DNA of 64,000 nucleotides from Mycobacterium xenopi. Its GTDB lineage: Bacteria > Actinomycetota > Actinomycetes > Mycobacteriales > Mycobacteriaceae. Location: contig NZ_AP022314.1 of the NCBI RefSeq assembly GCF_009936235.1, positions 2,480,001-2,544,000 of the forward strand, read 5' to 3'. The notes beneath the pieces were generated by a model. It was not told the origin of the DNA. It did not search any database and was given only the letters and a program-made list of their open reading frames with translations. Below are positions 41,033 through 49,633 of this stretch, piece after piece. A program made the position numbers and the translations under genes. Position 1 is the first letter of the stretch, and each line of letters starts with the position of its first letter.

Positions 41033-41434
41033 TCACGGCCAGCCAGCGCAACCGACCCCGTTGATGCATCCGCCGCCACCGCCGGGGCCTCCCCCGCCGC
41101 CGCCGACGCCGGGGATCTGACCGCCGCCACCACCGGGCCCGCCGCCACCGGTCGGCCCGCCAGGAATGCTGCCACCGCCACCAGCGGGGCCACCGCCCCC
41201 GGTGGGACCACCCGGTATTGCGCCGCCACCGGCGCCGGGTCCTCCGCCGCCTGTGGGGCCGCCGGGCGGCGGCGGTGTCGATGGCGCCGGGCTGACGCTG
41301 GTGGTCGTGGTCGTAGTGGTGGTCGTGGTGGTGGTTGTCTGTCCAGCTTTGCCGCCGCCGCCGCAGCCGACTGCCAAAGAAAGCACGGCCGCGCCGCCGG
41401 CTAGCACGATCGCGATTCGCGGTTGGGTTTTCAT
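41033..41434 (-). CDS. Low-complexity Thr/Gly/Pro-rich lipoprotein
   Basis: A 133-aa protein: signal with lipobox (VLSLAVGC, Cys24), a Gly run, then an uninterrupted tract of 13 Thr, a Pro/Ser/Ala segment, and at least three near-perfect copies of a GGPTGGGGPxGGGG-type unit with IPGG between. The end has a Cys pair (GGCINGVGCAGWP). The Thr tract could be O-mannosylated, as in several mycobacterial lipoproteins. DNA under the Thr tract is a run of ACC/ACG codons, prone to slippage. Function unknown; it is convergent with the sulfatase. Confidence 0.7.
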   Translation of the reverse strand: MKTQPRIAIVLAGGAAVLSLAVGCGGGGKAGQTTTTTTTTTTTTTSVSPAPSTPPPPGGPTGGGGPGAGGGAIPGGPTGGGGPAGGGGSIPGGPTGGGGPGGGGGQIPGVGGGGGGPGGGGGCINGVGCAGWP

Positions 41435-41705
41435 CAGACCTTCACTCTCCTCCGGGAGGTCCCACTATGTCGTTTCAAGGGTTTCAAACCCGCTCTTGCG
41501 TACCCGTGATTCGCAAACGCAAAACCCAATGCTGCCGGCCGGGCGTTGTGCCAGCTATGGTGCACAGCTGCAGCGTGACCTGCTGCAACGATTCAGACGA
41601 TATATGACTGTGAAAAGGTGCCTCTGGCCTTGTGGTGCAGACTTTTTCGCAGGTGGAACTCCCGACCGGGTGATGACGTCACATCCGGAGGATGCGCCGG
41701 CGACG

Positions 41706-42242
41706 TTAGTGGCTGGGTGGTTTGAGTCCGTATCTGTGCACGACGTCGTCGAGCCACTCCGGCGTTCCGTAGGTCAGGCCGTATTTCTGTGCTAATTCGG
41801 CGAATTCGGGTGACTGGTGAAGCGTGGGGGCATCCGGGTCGCCGGTGTGGGAAACGAGCAATTCGCTCAGTTCATGGAAATAGTTCTCGAACCCACCCGG
41901 GGTGATGACCTCGACGATGCGGCCCGGTTCACTGCCGGCGTTCCACATCGCGTGCATCTGGCCGCGCGGTTTGGTGATGTAGCCGCCTGGACCCAGGACG
42001 ACTTCGGAGTCGTCGGAGCGGAAACCGATTTCGCCTGCCAGCACGATCGAGTGCTCGTCCTCACGGGTGTGCATGTGTGGCGCAGTGACAAAGCCGACTG
42101 CGAAAGGATGCTCGACGATGGCCACCTCACCTGCGGTGGTACGGCTGGACAGCTTGAACACTGCCCCAAAACCCGGGATCGCCACAGCATCACCCTCGCC
42201 CGGTTGCACGACCGCGAGCTGGGCTTCGCGCTCATCTGCCAT
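41706..42242 (-). CDS. Cupin-domain protein
   Basis: A 178-aa protein with a single cupin barrel: the first motif (APHMHTREDEHSIVLAGEIGF) supplies His, His and Glu metal ligands, and the second (PRGQMHAMWNAGSEPGRIVEV) supplies a His. The C-terminal ~45 residues are helical (SPEFAELAQKYGLTYGTPEW). ATG 42242 is preceded by a strong AAGGAGG site. Its start overlaps the reductase stop by 11 nt, so the two form an operon. Substrate unknown; such cupins are dioxygenases or sugar-binding proteins. Confidence 0.85.
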   Translation of the reverse strand: MADEREAQLAVVQPGEGDAVAIPGFGAVFKLSSRTTAGEVAIVEHPFAVGFVTAPHMHTREDEHSIVLAGEIGFRSDDSEVVLGPGGYITKPRGQMHAMWNAGSEPGRIVEVITPGGFENYFHELSELLVSHTGDPDAPTLHQSPEFAELAQKYGLTYGTPEWLDDVVHRYGLKPPSH

Positions 42243-43188
42243 CGGAAATACCTCCTTGCTGTTGGACGACGAGCACTGTCTTTCCTGGTCGGCGGCCGGC
42301 GCGGGCACCGCTGGCATATGCAACGGCTCCTTGGCTCAGCGGAAACGTCGCCGCGATGGTGACGCGCAAGGCGTTGCTGTCGACAAGCGCGGCCAGGTTA
42401 GTCAGCGCGGGCCTGTCGGTGGTGACGATGAAGAAAATCGCGGTAATCCCCAGCCGCGCCGCCCGCTGCTGGTCTGGTGGTGTTTGCAAGGTGATGAGCC
42501 GCCCGCCCGGGCGCAGAAGACCATAGGAGCGGTCGAGCGTGTCACCGCTGACAGTGTCGAGGACAACATCGAATGTAGCTGCGCGAGTCGAAAAGTCGTC
42601 GTTGCGGATGTCGATCACGTCACTGGCGCCAAGCGCTTTGACGTACTCGACGCCGCCACGGGTAGTGGCGGTGACATGTGCACCGGCCGCAGCGGCCATC
42701 TGGACGACGTAGCCGCCGACCCCTCCGGCGCCGCCGTGGACCAGAACACGTTCGCCGATCGATAGGTGGGCGTGGTCGAACAGCGCCTGTTGGGCGGTCA
42801 AGGCGGGAAGCGGCAGCGCCGCTGCTTCGATGTGGGACAGTGATATTGGCTTGGCGCCGCTATGGTCGGCGGGTACGGCCACGTATTCAGCGGCGGCGCC
42901 GTCCCGGTCGAATGGGACAATTCCGTACACCTCGTCTCCGATAGCGAATTCCGTTACAGCGCGCCCGATTTCGACAACTCTGCCGGAGAATTCGTGAGAC
43001 GGAATGACGGGCGTCCGGTCGACTCCACCGCGGGTCCATGTCTCCGCCCAGGTGAGTTCGTCGAATGTGATGGCCGCGGCGTGCACCTCCACCAGGATGT
43101 CGCTGTCAGCGAGTGCTGGTGTGGGGGCCTGTTCGTAAACCAGTACCTCGGGTCCGCCGCGAGCATGGGCGCGCAGAGCGTGCATCAC
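42232..43188 (-). CDS. NADPH:quinone reductase-like MDR oxidoreductase
   Basis: A 318-aa MDR-superfamily enzyme lacking zinc-ligand Cys residues: MHALRAHARGGPEVLVYEQAP start, VIPSHEFSGRVVEIGRAV, and the dinucleotide site RVLVHGGAGGVGGYVVQMA (GxGxxG-type). Quinone- or enone-reductase activity with NADPH is likely. It is the upstream gene of the operon with the cupin (11-nt overlap). Confidence 0.87.
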   Translation of the reverse strand: MMHALRAHARGGPEVLVYEQAPTPALADSDILVEVHAAAITFDELTWAETWTRGGVDRTPVIPSHEFSGRVVEIGRAVTEFAIGDEVYGIVPFDRDGAAAEYVAVPADHSGAKPISLSHIEAAALPLPALTAQQALFDHAHLSIGERVLVHGGAGGVGGYVVQMAAAAGAHVTATTRGGVEYVKALGASDVIDIRNDDFSTRAATFDVVLDTVSGDTLDRSYGLLRPGGRLITLQTPPDQQRAARLGITAIFFIVTTDRPALTNLAALVDSNALRVTIAATFPLSQGAVAYASGARAGRRPGKTVLVVQQQGGISDGR

Positions 43189-43258
43189 AGCCTCGGTGTC
43201 GTTCCGACGTCGACGACAATGTGCGACACTTCCTGCCTGAGTCCGGTGTGCCGCGGGT

Positions 43259-43963
43259 TCATCGCAGTGCCGTCAGCCCGGTCGCCATGTCGCGCTCAGG
43301 CGGCCACAACGGCTGCGGTACCTCCACACCGAACGGCACACCCCAGCGGTTTCGGGATGAAACATCGTGTACGGGACGGCGATTGGCTGCAACGCCCCAC
43401 TTGCCCCGCGGGTAGCCGAGGGCCAGCATGGCCGACATCGTCCAGCCTTCCTCGACGGGCACGCCCAGCAACTCGTTCACGCTGTCCGTGAAATTGCGGA
43501 GAACCATCGTCATGACGCCGCCGACGCCCTCGGCACGCGCAGCGAGCAGCGCGCTCCAGATCGCCGGATAGATGTTGGCGCCGCCAAGGTCATCGATGGC
43601 GAAGACGAAAAGCAACAGGGGGATTTCTTCGAAATGGTCAGCCAGGTAATCTCCCGCGCCTTTGATTCGGCGCATCGTTTCGGCGTGCGCGGCGGGGTCC
43701 GCATCGGGCGCTGGCGCGACCATCGGTCCCGTTCCCGTCTGGAACTTTTCGTATTCAAGGGCGCGGGCCCGCCGGAACAGCTGGGCGAACTCACGCTTGA
43801 GTTGAGGATCGTCAACAGCGACAAAGTGCCAGCGTTGTGTGTTGCCTCCGTTAGGGGCGCGAACCGCCGCATCGAGGATGCGGGCCTGCGTGTCCAGCGG
43901 AATTGGATCCGGCCGCAATCGCCGCATCATCTTTGTGGTGTAAAGCGCTTCGTAGATATCCAT
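43259..43963 (-). CDS. Nitroreductase-family protein
   Basis: A 234-aa FMN-binding nitroreductase fold: DIYEALYTTKMMRRLRPDPIP (RRxRPD FMN phosphate contact), AVRAPNGGNTQRWHFVAVDD, and the C-terminal GVPVEEGWTMSAMLALGYPRGKWG. Possible roles are NAD(P)H-dependent reduction of nitro- or quinone compounds. Upstream lies a broken HD-domain gene on the same strand, 12 bp away, so they were probably one operon. Confidence 0.85.
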   Translation of the reverse strand: MDIYEALYTTKMMRRLRPDPIPLDTQARILDAAVRAPNGGNTQRWHFVAVDDPQLKREFAQLFRRARALEYEKFQTGTGPMVAPAPDADPAAHAETMRRIKGAGDYLADHFEEIPLLLFVFAIDDLGGANIYPAIWSALLAARAEGVGGVMTMVLRNFTDSVNELLGVPVEEGWTMSAMLALGYPRGKWGVAANRRPVHDVSSRNRWGVPFGVEVPQPLWPPERDMATGLTALR

Positions 43964-43975
43964 TTGCCTGCTCCT

Positions 43976-44305
43976 TCACGCTATTCGGGCAACGCGCCGC
44001 CGAGGATGATGTCGACGAAATCGTCGAACGAAGGTGGGGTCGAAATGCTGACCTATGTCGGTGTTGACGGTTCGCTGTGTACCTCGAACCGCAGATTGCA
44101 GCGGCGGCAGCCCCGGGTGCCAAGCCTGAGATGTGGTTGCAGTCCGCGGCGAGCGGCCCCGCACGGCGCCCAACCGGAACACCCTGCGGGAACAGTCGAA
44201 CAGCAAGTAGTCTTCGGCGTCTCGTGCGAACTGGTTGATCTTCCGCGCCAGCGCGATGTCAGGTATGGCGATATCGGCGATGATGTCGATCGACCGGATG
44301 GCCAT
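43976..44305 (-). pseudogene. Degraded HD-domain protein
   Basis: The first ~45 codons (IRSIDIIADIAIPDIALARKINQFARDAEDYLLFDCSRRVFRLGA) resemble the N-terminus of mycobacterial HD-domain (cyanamide-hydratase-like) proteins of ~200 aa. Beyond that, pieces of the family appear in other frames (LRFEVHSE, and a PTFVRRF/FDDFVDIILGG end), indicating frameshifts plus loss of the central metal-binding HD region. Not expected to be active. Confidence 0.5.
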
Positions 44306-44502
44306 GATGTCGGCTCCTCGAGTGGTCCACTACCTAGTTTGGGTGTTCCCGGGCCATCCGACCGTTGCTATTCGAGTCGTGCTTCCCCCAAAAACGGACA
44401 CGGTGGCTGATACGGCCGCACCGACACGTGGTGGCCAAGCCCAATGCGACACTCCGCGGTGGCGATCGTCGCCCTGAGCCCGAGACTTTCAGTTATGCGG
44501 TG

Positions 44503-45207
44503 TCAGCGTCGCCTCGGCAATTGGGCGCCGATGATCGGCGCAATCTTGTCGGCCAGGTATGCGTGCCCGGCGTCGTTGGGATGCACACCGTCGGGCCCGA
44601 TCAGGTCCGGTCGGTCAACGAACCAGCGGTCGGCGATCGGGTCGACGAACGCTGCTCCGGCACCGTGGGCGGTGGCGTTGAGGATGTCGCGGACCTGCAG
44701 CACGGATTCGGGTACATCCGCGGTCGGCCACGGCGGCCCGATCACCAGGAGCCTTGCGGCTGGCGTGATGCGGCGTGCCAGATCGAAGGCGTTGCGGGCC
44801 ATTTCGGCCAGCAGACCCGCGTCGACGCCTTGGTCGTTGCGGGAGCCGAAGAACACCACCAACACGTCGTCAGGCTTGACAGCCCGCGCGGTCAAATCCA
44901 CGAAAACGCTGCCGTGGTCCCCTGGAACGGCGTAGCCGGCGCGGCCCTCGGCTGCCACGTCGGCCACAACCTGCACCCCCTGGTGCGACAGTGTCTGCCA
45001 GGTCAGAGCCGTCCAGCATTTCGCCCCCAGGCCACCCTCATCGGTGCCGGCGGTATACGAGTCGCCGACAACCGCGACGTGGTTTGGCGGTGAACTACGG
45101 CCCACCATCTCGTAGCGCCACGTGGGCGTTGCATGCTCGACGACCGCAACCATTACCACGGTGAGGCAGATGACGAACGTGGCCACCCGACTCACTGCTA
45201 CCTCCAC
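44503..45207 (-). CDS. Exported SGNH/GDSL hydrolase (Rv0518-like)
   Basis: A 234-aa protein: N-terminal membrane/signal segment (VATFVICLTVVMVAVVEHA), then an SGNH hydrolase with GDSYTAGTDEGG (block I Ser), FFGSRNDQG (block III Asn) and the DGVHPNDAGHAYLA catalytic Asp-His block. It matches M. tuberculosis Rv0518, which lies beside acyltransferase Rv0517; the same pair occurs here. Together such pairs add or remove acetyl groups on cell-envelope sugars (inference from O-acetyltransferase systems). Confidence 0.85.
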   Translation of the reverse strand: MEVAVSRVATFVICLTVVMVAVVEHATPTWRYEMVGRSSPPNHVAVVGDSYTAGTDEGGLGAKCWTALTWQTLSHQGVQVVADVAAEGRAGYAVPGDHGSVFVDLTARAVKPDDVLVVFFGSRNDQGVDAGLLAEMARNAFDLARRITPAARLLVIGPPWPTADVPESVLQVRDILNATAHGAGAAFVDPIADRWFVDRPDLIGPDGVHPNDAGHAYLADKIAPIIGAQLPRRR

Positions 45208-45316
45208 TGCCCATGCGATGGGCGGCGAGCACGACTTGCTCGGCGCACCGAAAACGCGCTACGACTCTAGCTGAGACATCGCCCGGCACAGCATAATTGG
45301 CCGGCCCACGCAACCG

Positions 45317-46567
45317 TCAGACGGCTCGCGCAGAAACCGCCGCCTTTTGCGCTGCCAGGACCTCGTCGATGGGTTCGAGCTCAGTGCTCACCGGATCCCA
45401 CAACCGGTCGATCTGCGGCTTCGGGCTGGTATCCCTGACGTCGACCATCCTGCGCATCCACTGACGGGCGGGTTCTTCGACGACGTGATACAGCATGATT
45501 GCGACCCCGACCGCGATCACGAGCAGACCGACGACGTTCCATTTCCACGGGAAGCTCTGCAGTGGGAGCTCGAACTGTTCGGCAGCCCATCCCCAGGCCG
45601 TGTGCACCAGCTCGTGCACCATATACAGGCAAAACGAGATCTGCCCGCCGTAAACCATCAGCCGGGTCGACAGCAGGCGCGGCAGGCTGCCCACCCCGAT
45701 GGCCAATGTGATCACCAACGGAACGAACAGCACGTCGACCACCCCGCCACTGTCTTGGACGCCCGTGATCGGATGTGCGTCAAGCAGGTAGAGGATACCG
45801 ACGAGGGCAACGATAAGCAGCACCGACAGATACCCCGCGGCGCGGCGTGCACGGTCGGTGAGCCGCAACCTGCGCACGGCGGCACAGGCCAGCGCGCCCG
45901 CGGTGAACTGCGTGACGATGCGCGGCAGCCAGCTCCACGGTGTGTAGAACTGCCCACTGGCCAGCAGCAGAACGACCGGCGGCAGCGATGCGGCGATGGC
46001 CAGCCAAATAAGGCTGCGCGCCCTGGTGGCGTGCTTCATCCGGAAGATCGCCAGCACGAGCCCGCCGAACAGCAGATAGGCCAGCCATTCCGCGCTGATC
46101 GACCAAGCCGGCCCGTCCCAGCTTGAACCGTCGAAGAACGGCTGAAACCACAGTTGCACCAGCAGGATCTGGCGTACATAGCTGGTCGCGGTGAGCTGAC
46201 CCGCATCCGGCGAGGGCACATGGCCAACGTGCAGCGTGAAAATCACCCACAGCGCTGCCAGGTGCAACGTGACCAGATAGATCGGCCACACTCTGGCCAG
46301 CCGCAGCCACAAGAAATGCGCGGTCGCACGGGCCGACCAGGTCCGGCCCATGCGCTCGAGGTAGTTCCAGGTCAGCACGAATCCGCTGAGGATGAAGAAC
46401 AGGTCCACGCCCTGTGCGCCGCAGTTCAGCACTGGCGCAAGCGCGTCGCGGAATTCGGGCGACGCGTCACCCAACATCGGCCGGAAGTGAAACAACACCA
46501 CCCATACCGCGGCGACGATGCGCAGTCCTGTCAGGGCCTTGATCTCTCCGCTGCGCACGATGCTCAT
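45317..46567 (-). CDS. Membrane acyltransferase-3 family protein (Rv0517-like)
   Basis: A 416-aa polytopic protein with about ten transmembrane segments. The acyltransferase-3 signature is present: KALTGLRIVAAVWVVLFHF (catalytic His), DLFFILSGFVLTWNY, FLWLRLARVWPIYLVTL with Arg, and GGQISFCLYMVHEL. It probably transfers an acetyl or other short acyl group from cytosol to an envelope glycan or lipid. Same strand and 109 bp upstream of the SGNH gene; likely one functional unit, as in Rv0517-Rv0518. Confidence 0.87.
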   Translation of the reverse strand: MSIVRSGEIKALTGLRIVAAVWVVLFHFRPMLGDASPEFRDALAPVLNCGAQGVDLFFILSGFVLTWNYLERMGRTWSARATAHFLWLRLARVWPIYLVTLHLAALWVIFTLHVGHVPSPDAGQLTATSYVRQILLVQLWFQPFFDGSSWDGPAWSISAEWLAYLLFGGLVLAIFRMKHATRARSLIWLAIAASLPPVVLLLASGQFYTPWSWLPRIVTQFTAGALACAAVRRLRLTDRARRAAGYLSVLLIVALVGILYLLDAHPITGVQDSGGVVDVLFVPLVITLAIGVGSLPRLLSTRLMVYGGQISFCLYMVHELVHTAWGWAAEQFELPLQSFPWKWNVVGLLVIAVGVAIMLYHVVEEPARQWMRRMVDVRDTSPKPQIDRLWDPVSTELEPIDEVLAAQKAAVSARAV

Positions 46568-46885
46568 TCCGTATGGACTCTGCTGTTTCGTTCGCCTACT
46601 TGTTCGCTGGCCGGGCGGTCAGTATCCGCGCGACGTGGCGCCGGCAGCCTAAGCAGACTAACAGCGTGACCGGGCGGATGCCGTGGAAGGGAGCGGTGTG
46701 GCTTCTCCAGAAAGCCATGTCTCGGCACGGTGCCGGCCAGCGCGCCTGACCGCCGATCCATACTTGAACAGGTGTGGATTACCGTGTGCCAGTGCATGTT
46801 TCGCCATATGTTGGCGCAGCGCCGGCATATCACGACAGGCCCGGACTGCTCCATCGCCCGCGCCTTGCGGCCCAGCGGCAAACTA
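46568..46885. other. Intergenic upstream of furA, nothing recognised
   Basis: About 320 bp between the divergent acyltransferase and furA genes. Short frames occur on both strands without domains. The furA-proximal edge holds the furA promoter; otherwise I see no repeat or known site. Confidence 0.4.
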
Positions 46886-46920
46886 TTGACTGATTCCAGA
46901 AAAGGAGTCATATTTTCTAT
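46886..46920 (+). promoter_or_regulatory. furA-katG promoter, leaderless, AT-rich FurA operator
   Basis: TTGACT (46886-46891) serves as -35; CATATT (46909-46914, 17-bp spacing) or TATTTT (46911-46916) as -10. The GTG start at 46921 directly follows, so transcription and translation start together, as described for mycobacterial furA. The AT-rich stretch between and over these boxes is the known location of the FurA autoregulatory site in related species. Confidence 0.7.
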
Positions 46921-47343
46921 GTGTCCTCGAGGCCGGACTACGCAGAGAAGCTGCGTATGGCCGATCTACGCGTGACGCGCCCCCGAGTCGCCGTGCTCGA
47001 GGCGGTCGAGGCGCATCCGCATGCCGACACCGAAACAATTTTCGAAGTCGTGCGTTCCGGCTTGCCGAGGGTCTCCCGCCAGGCCGTGTACGACGTGCTG
47101 CATGCGCTGACACGGGTGGGTCTGGTACGGCGAATCCAGCCGTCCGGCCTCGTTGCGCGCTACGAATCGCGCGTCGCCGACAACCACCACCATGTTGTCT
47201 GCCGGTCCTGCGGGGCCATCGCAGACGTCGACTGCGCCGTCGGTGAGGCACCGTGCCTGACCCCGTCGGAGGACAACGGCTTTGAGCTCGACGAGGCCGA
47301 GGTCATCTACTGGGGCCTGTGTCCCGACTGTTCGACGCCCTGA
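46921..47343 (+). CDS. furA: Ferric-uptake-type regulator FurA
   Basis: A 140-aa Fur-family repressor. N-terminal winged helix: LRVTRPRVAVLEAVEAHPHADTETIFEVVR and VSRQAVYDVLHALTRVGLV. C-terminal metal/dimer domain: VADNHHHVVCRSCGAIADVDC and CPDC, giving two CxxC pairs and the HHH cluster. It represses its own promoter and katG and releases under peroxide. katG follows after 34 nt. The GTG at the promoter end is used as start. Confidence 0.95.
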   Translation: MSSRPDYAEKLRMADLRVTRPRVAVLEAVEAHPHADTETIFEVVRSGLPRVSRQAVYDVLHALTRVGLVRRIQPSGLVARYESRVADNHHHVVCRSCGAIADVDCAVGEAPCLTPSEDNGFELDEAEVIYWGLCPDCSTP

Positions 47344-47377
47344 TCCCTTGTCACCTACCCCTGAAAGGAAGGACCAA

Positions 47378-49558
47378 GTGTCCGAAAGCGAAAACCCGGT
47401 AATCGAGGCTCCCACCCCAACGGCCCATCGGCCGATGACGAACCGAGACTGGTGGCCGAACCAGCCAGACCTGTCGGTTCTGAAGAAGCACGCGCCTCAG
47501 GCCAACCCGATGGGTGAGGGTTTCAACTATGCGGAGGAGTTCAAAAAACTCGACGTCGAAGCGCTCAAGCGCGACCTCATCGAGGTGATGACCACGTCGC
47601 AGCCCTGGTGGCCCGCCGACTACGGCCACTACGGGCCGCTGTTCATCCGGATGAGCTGGCATGCCGCCGGCACCTACCGCATCCACGACGGCCGTGGCGG
47701 CGGCGGCGAAGGCGCACAGCGCTTCGCTCCCCTCAACAGCTGGCCCGACAACGCCAGCCTCGACAAGGCGCGCCGGTTGCTCTGGCCTGTGAAGAAGAAG
47801 TACGGCAAGAAGATCTCCTGGGCCGATCTGATCATCTTCGCCGGCAACGTTGCCTACGAATCCATGGGATTCAAGACCTTCGGCTTCGCGTTCGGGCGCG
47901 AGGACATCTACGAACCCGAGGAGATCTTCTGGGGTCCTGAGGACACCTGGCTCGGCGACGAGCGTTACAGCGGCGAGCGCAACCTGGCGGAGCCGCTTGC
48001 CAACGTTCAGATGGGCCTGATCTACGTGAACCCCGAGGGACCCAACGGCAAGCCCGATCCGCTCGCCGCGGCGATCGACATCCGGGAGACCTTCCGCCGG
48101 ATGGCGATGAACGATGTCGAGACCGCTGCGCTGATTGTCGGCGGCCACACGGTGGGCAAGACCCACGGCGCCGGTCCGGCTGACCTCGTCGGCCCGGAGC
48201 CCGAGGCCGCGCCGATCGAGCAGCAAGGCCTGGGCTGGAAGAGCGCCTACGGCACCGGTGTCGGCAAAGACGCGATCACCAGCGGCATCGAGGTGGTCTG
48301 GACGCCCACACCCACCAAGTGGGATAACAGCTACCTGGAGACGCTGTACAAGTACGAGTGGGAACTGACCAAGAGCCCGGCGGGTGCGTGGCAATACGTG
48401 GCAAAGAACGCCGAGCCGGTGGTGCCGGATCCCTTCGATCCTTCGGCGAAGCGCCTGCCGACAATGCTGGTGACGGACCTCTCCCTGCGGATGGACCCGA
48501 TCTACGGCAAGATCACCCGCCGCTGGCTCGATCACCCCGAGGAGCTTGAGGAGGAGTTCGCCAAGGCGTGGTACAAGTTGTTGCACCGCGACATGGGACC
48601 CATCTCGCGCTACCTGGGCCCGTGGGTTCCAGAACCGCAGCTGTGGCAAGACCCCGTACCCCAGGTCGACCACGAGCTGATCGATGAGGCGGACATCGCC
48701 GCGCTCAAGGCCAAGCTCCTGCAATCGGGATTGTCGATACCCCAGCTGGTCACCACCGCGTGGGCTTCGGCGGCCAGCTTCCGCGGCACCGACAAGCGCG
48801 GCGGTGCCAACGGGGCGCGAATCCGCCTTGCACCGCAAAAGGATTGGGAAGTCAACAACCCGCCTGAACTGGCCAAGGTGTTGCCGGTACTGGAGAAGGT
48901 CCAGCAGGACTTCAACAACTCGCAGTCCGGCAACAAGAAGGTCTCGCTGGCTGACGTGATCGTGCTGGGCGGCTGCGCAGCGGTCGAGCAGGCGGCGAAG
49001 AAGGCCGGGTTCGACATCACGGTCCCGTTCGCGCCGGGGCGCACCGACGCCACGCAGGAGATGACCGACGTGGAGTCCTTCTCGGTGCTCGAACCCAAGG
49101 CCGACGGGTTCCGCAACTACCTGCGGGCCGGCGAAAAAGCCTCGCCCGAGCACCTGTTGGTGGACCGCGCATACATGTTGAACCTGACTGCTCCGGAAAT
49201 GACGGTCCTGGTCGGCGGCATGCGGGCCCTGGGCGCCAACTACGGTCAAACCAAGCACGGGGTGTTCACCGATCGGCCCGAGACGTTGACCAACGACTTC
49301 TTCGTCAACCTCTGCGACATGGACAACGAGTGGAAGGTGTCCGAGTCGACGGAAAACGTCTACGAGGTTCGTGATCGCGCCACCGGCCGGCTCAAGTGGA
49401 CGGCCACCGCCGTTGACCTCGTGTTCGGTTCGAACTCGGTGTTGCGCGGCCTGGCCGAGGTGTATGCGGCCGACGACGCGCAGGAGAAGTTCGTCCAGGA
49501 CTTCGTCGCTGCGTGGGTCAAGGTGATGAACCTCGACCGGTTCGATCTGCGTCGCTGA
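47378..49558 (+). CDS. katG: Catalase-peroxidase KatG
   Basis: A 726-aa haem catalase-peroxidase with two homologous halves. Distal site MSWHAAGTYR (Arg, Trp, His), the Tyr of LIYVNPEGP and Met of RRMAMNDVE that form the Met-Tyr-Trp adduct, and proximal His in VGGHTVGKTHG are present. It removes hydrogen peroxide and peroxynitrite and activates isoniazid. The position equal to M. tuberculosis Ser315 is Ser302 (AITSGIEVVW), the susceptible-type residue. The N-terminus is ~13 residues shorter than in M. tuberculosis. GTG 47378 follows AAGGAAGG. Confidence 0.96.
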   Translation: MSESENPVIEAPTPTAHRPMTNRDWWPNQPDLSVLKKHAPQANPMGEGFNYAEEFKKLDVEALKRDLIEVMTTSQPWWPADYGHYGPLFIRMSWHAAGTYRIHDGRGGGGEGAQRFAPLNSWPDNASLDKARRLLWPVKKKYGKKISWADLIIFAGNVAYESMGFKTFGFAFGREDIYEPEEIFWGPEDTWLGDERYSGERNLAEPLANVQMGLIYVNPEGPNGKPDPLAAAIDIRETFRRMAMNDVETAALIVGGHTVGKTHGAGPADLVGPEPEAAPIEQQGLGWKSAYGTGVGKDAITSGIEVVWTPTPTKWDNSYLETLYKYEWELTKSPAGAWQYVAKNAEPVVPDPFDPSAKRLPTMLVTDLSLRMDPIYGKITRRWLDHPEELEEEFAKAWYKLLHRDMGPISRYLGPWVPEPQLWQDPVPQVDHELIDEADIAALKAKLLQSGLSIPQLVTTAWASAASFRGTDKRGGANGARIRLAPQKDWEVNNPPELAKVLPVLEKVQQDFNNSQSGNKKVSLADVIVLGGCAAVEQAAKKAGFDITVPFAPGRTDATQEMTDVESFSVLEPKADGFRNYLRAGEKASPEHLLVDRAYMLNLTAPEMTVLVGGMRALGANYGQTKHGVFTDRPETLTNDFFVNLCDMDNEWKVSESTENVYEVRDRATGRLKWTATAVDLVFGSNSVLRGLAEVYAADDAQEKFVQDFVAAWVKVMNLDRFDLRR

Positions 49559-49633
49559 CGCCGTGATGGTCGGCGCCTCGCGAGCTCGCCAAGGCTTGCG
49601 GGGCGCCGCCGTGCTCGTCGGTTTCGCAGGTGA

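Noticed and set aside
41280..41345. Plus-strand GTGGTC repeats as a CRISPR or minisatellite
   Set aside because: They are the complement of Thr codons in the lipoprotein gene; no spacers of regular length.
47351..49258. 635-codon open frame antisense to katG
   Set aside because: Same reason: it follows katG exactly and has no homology.
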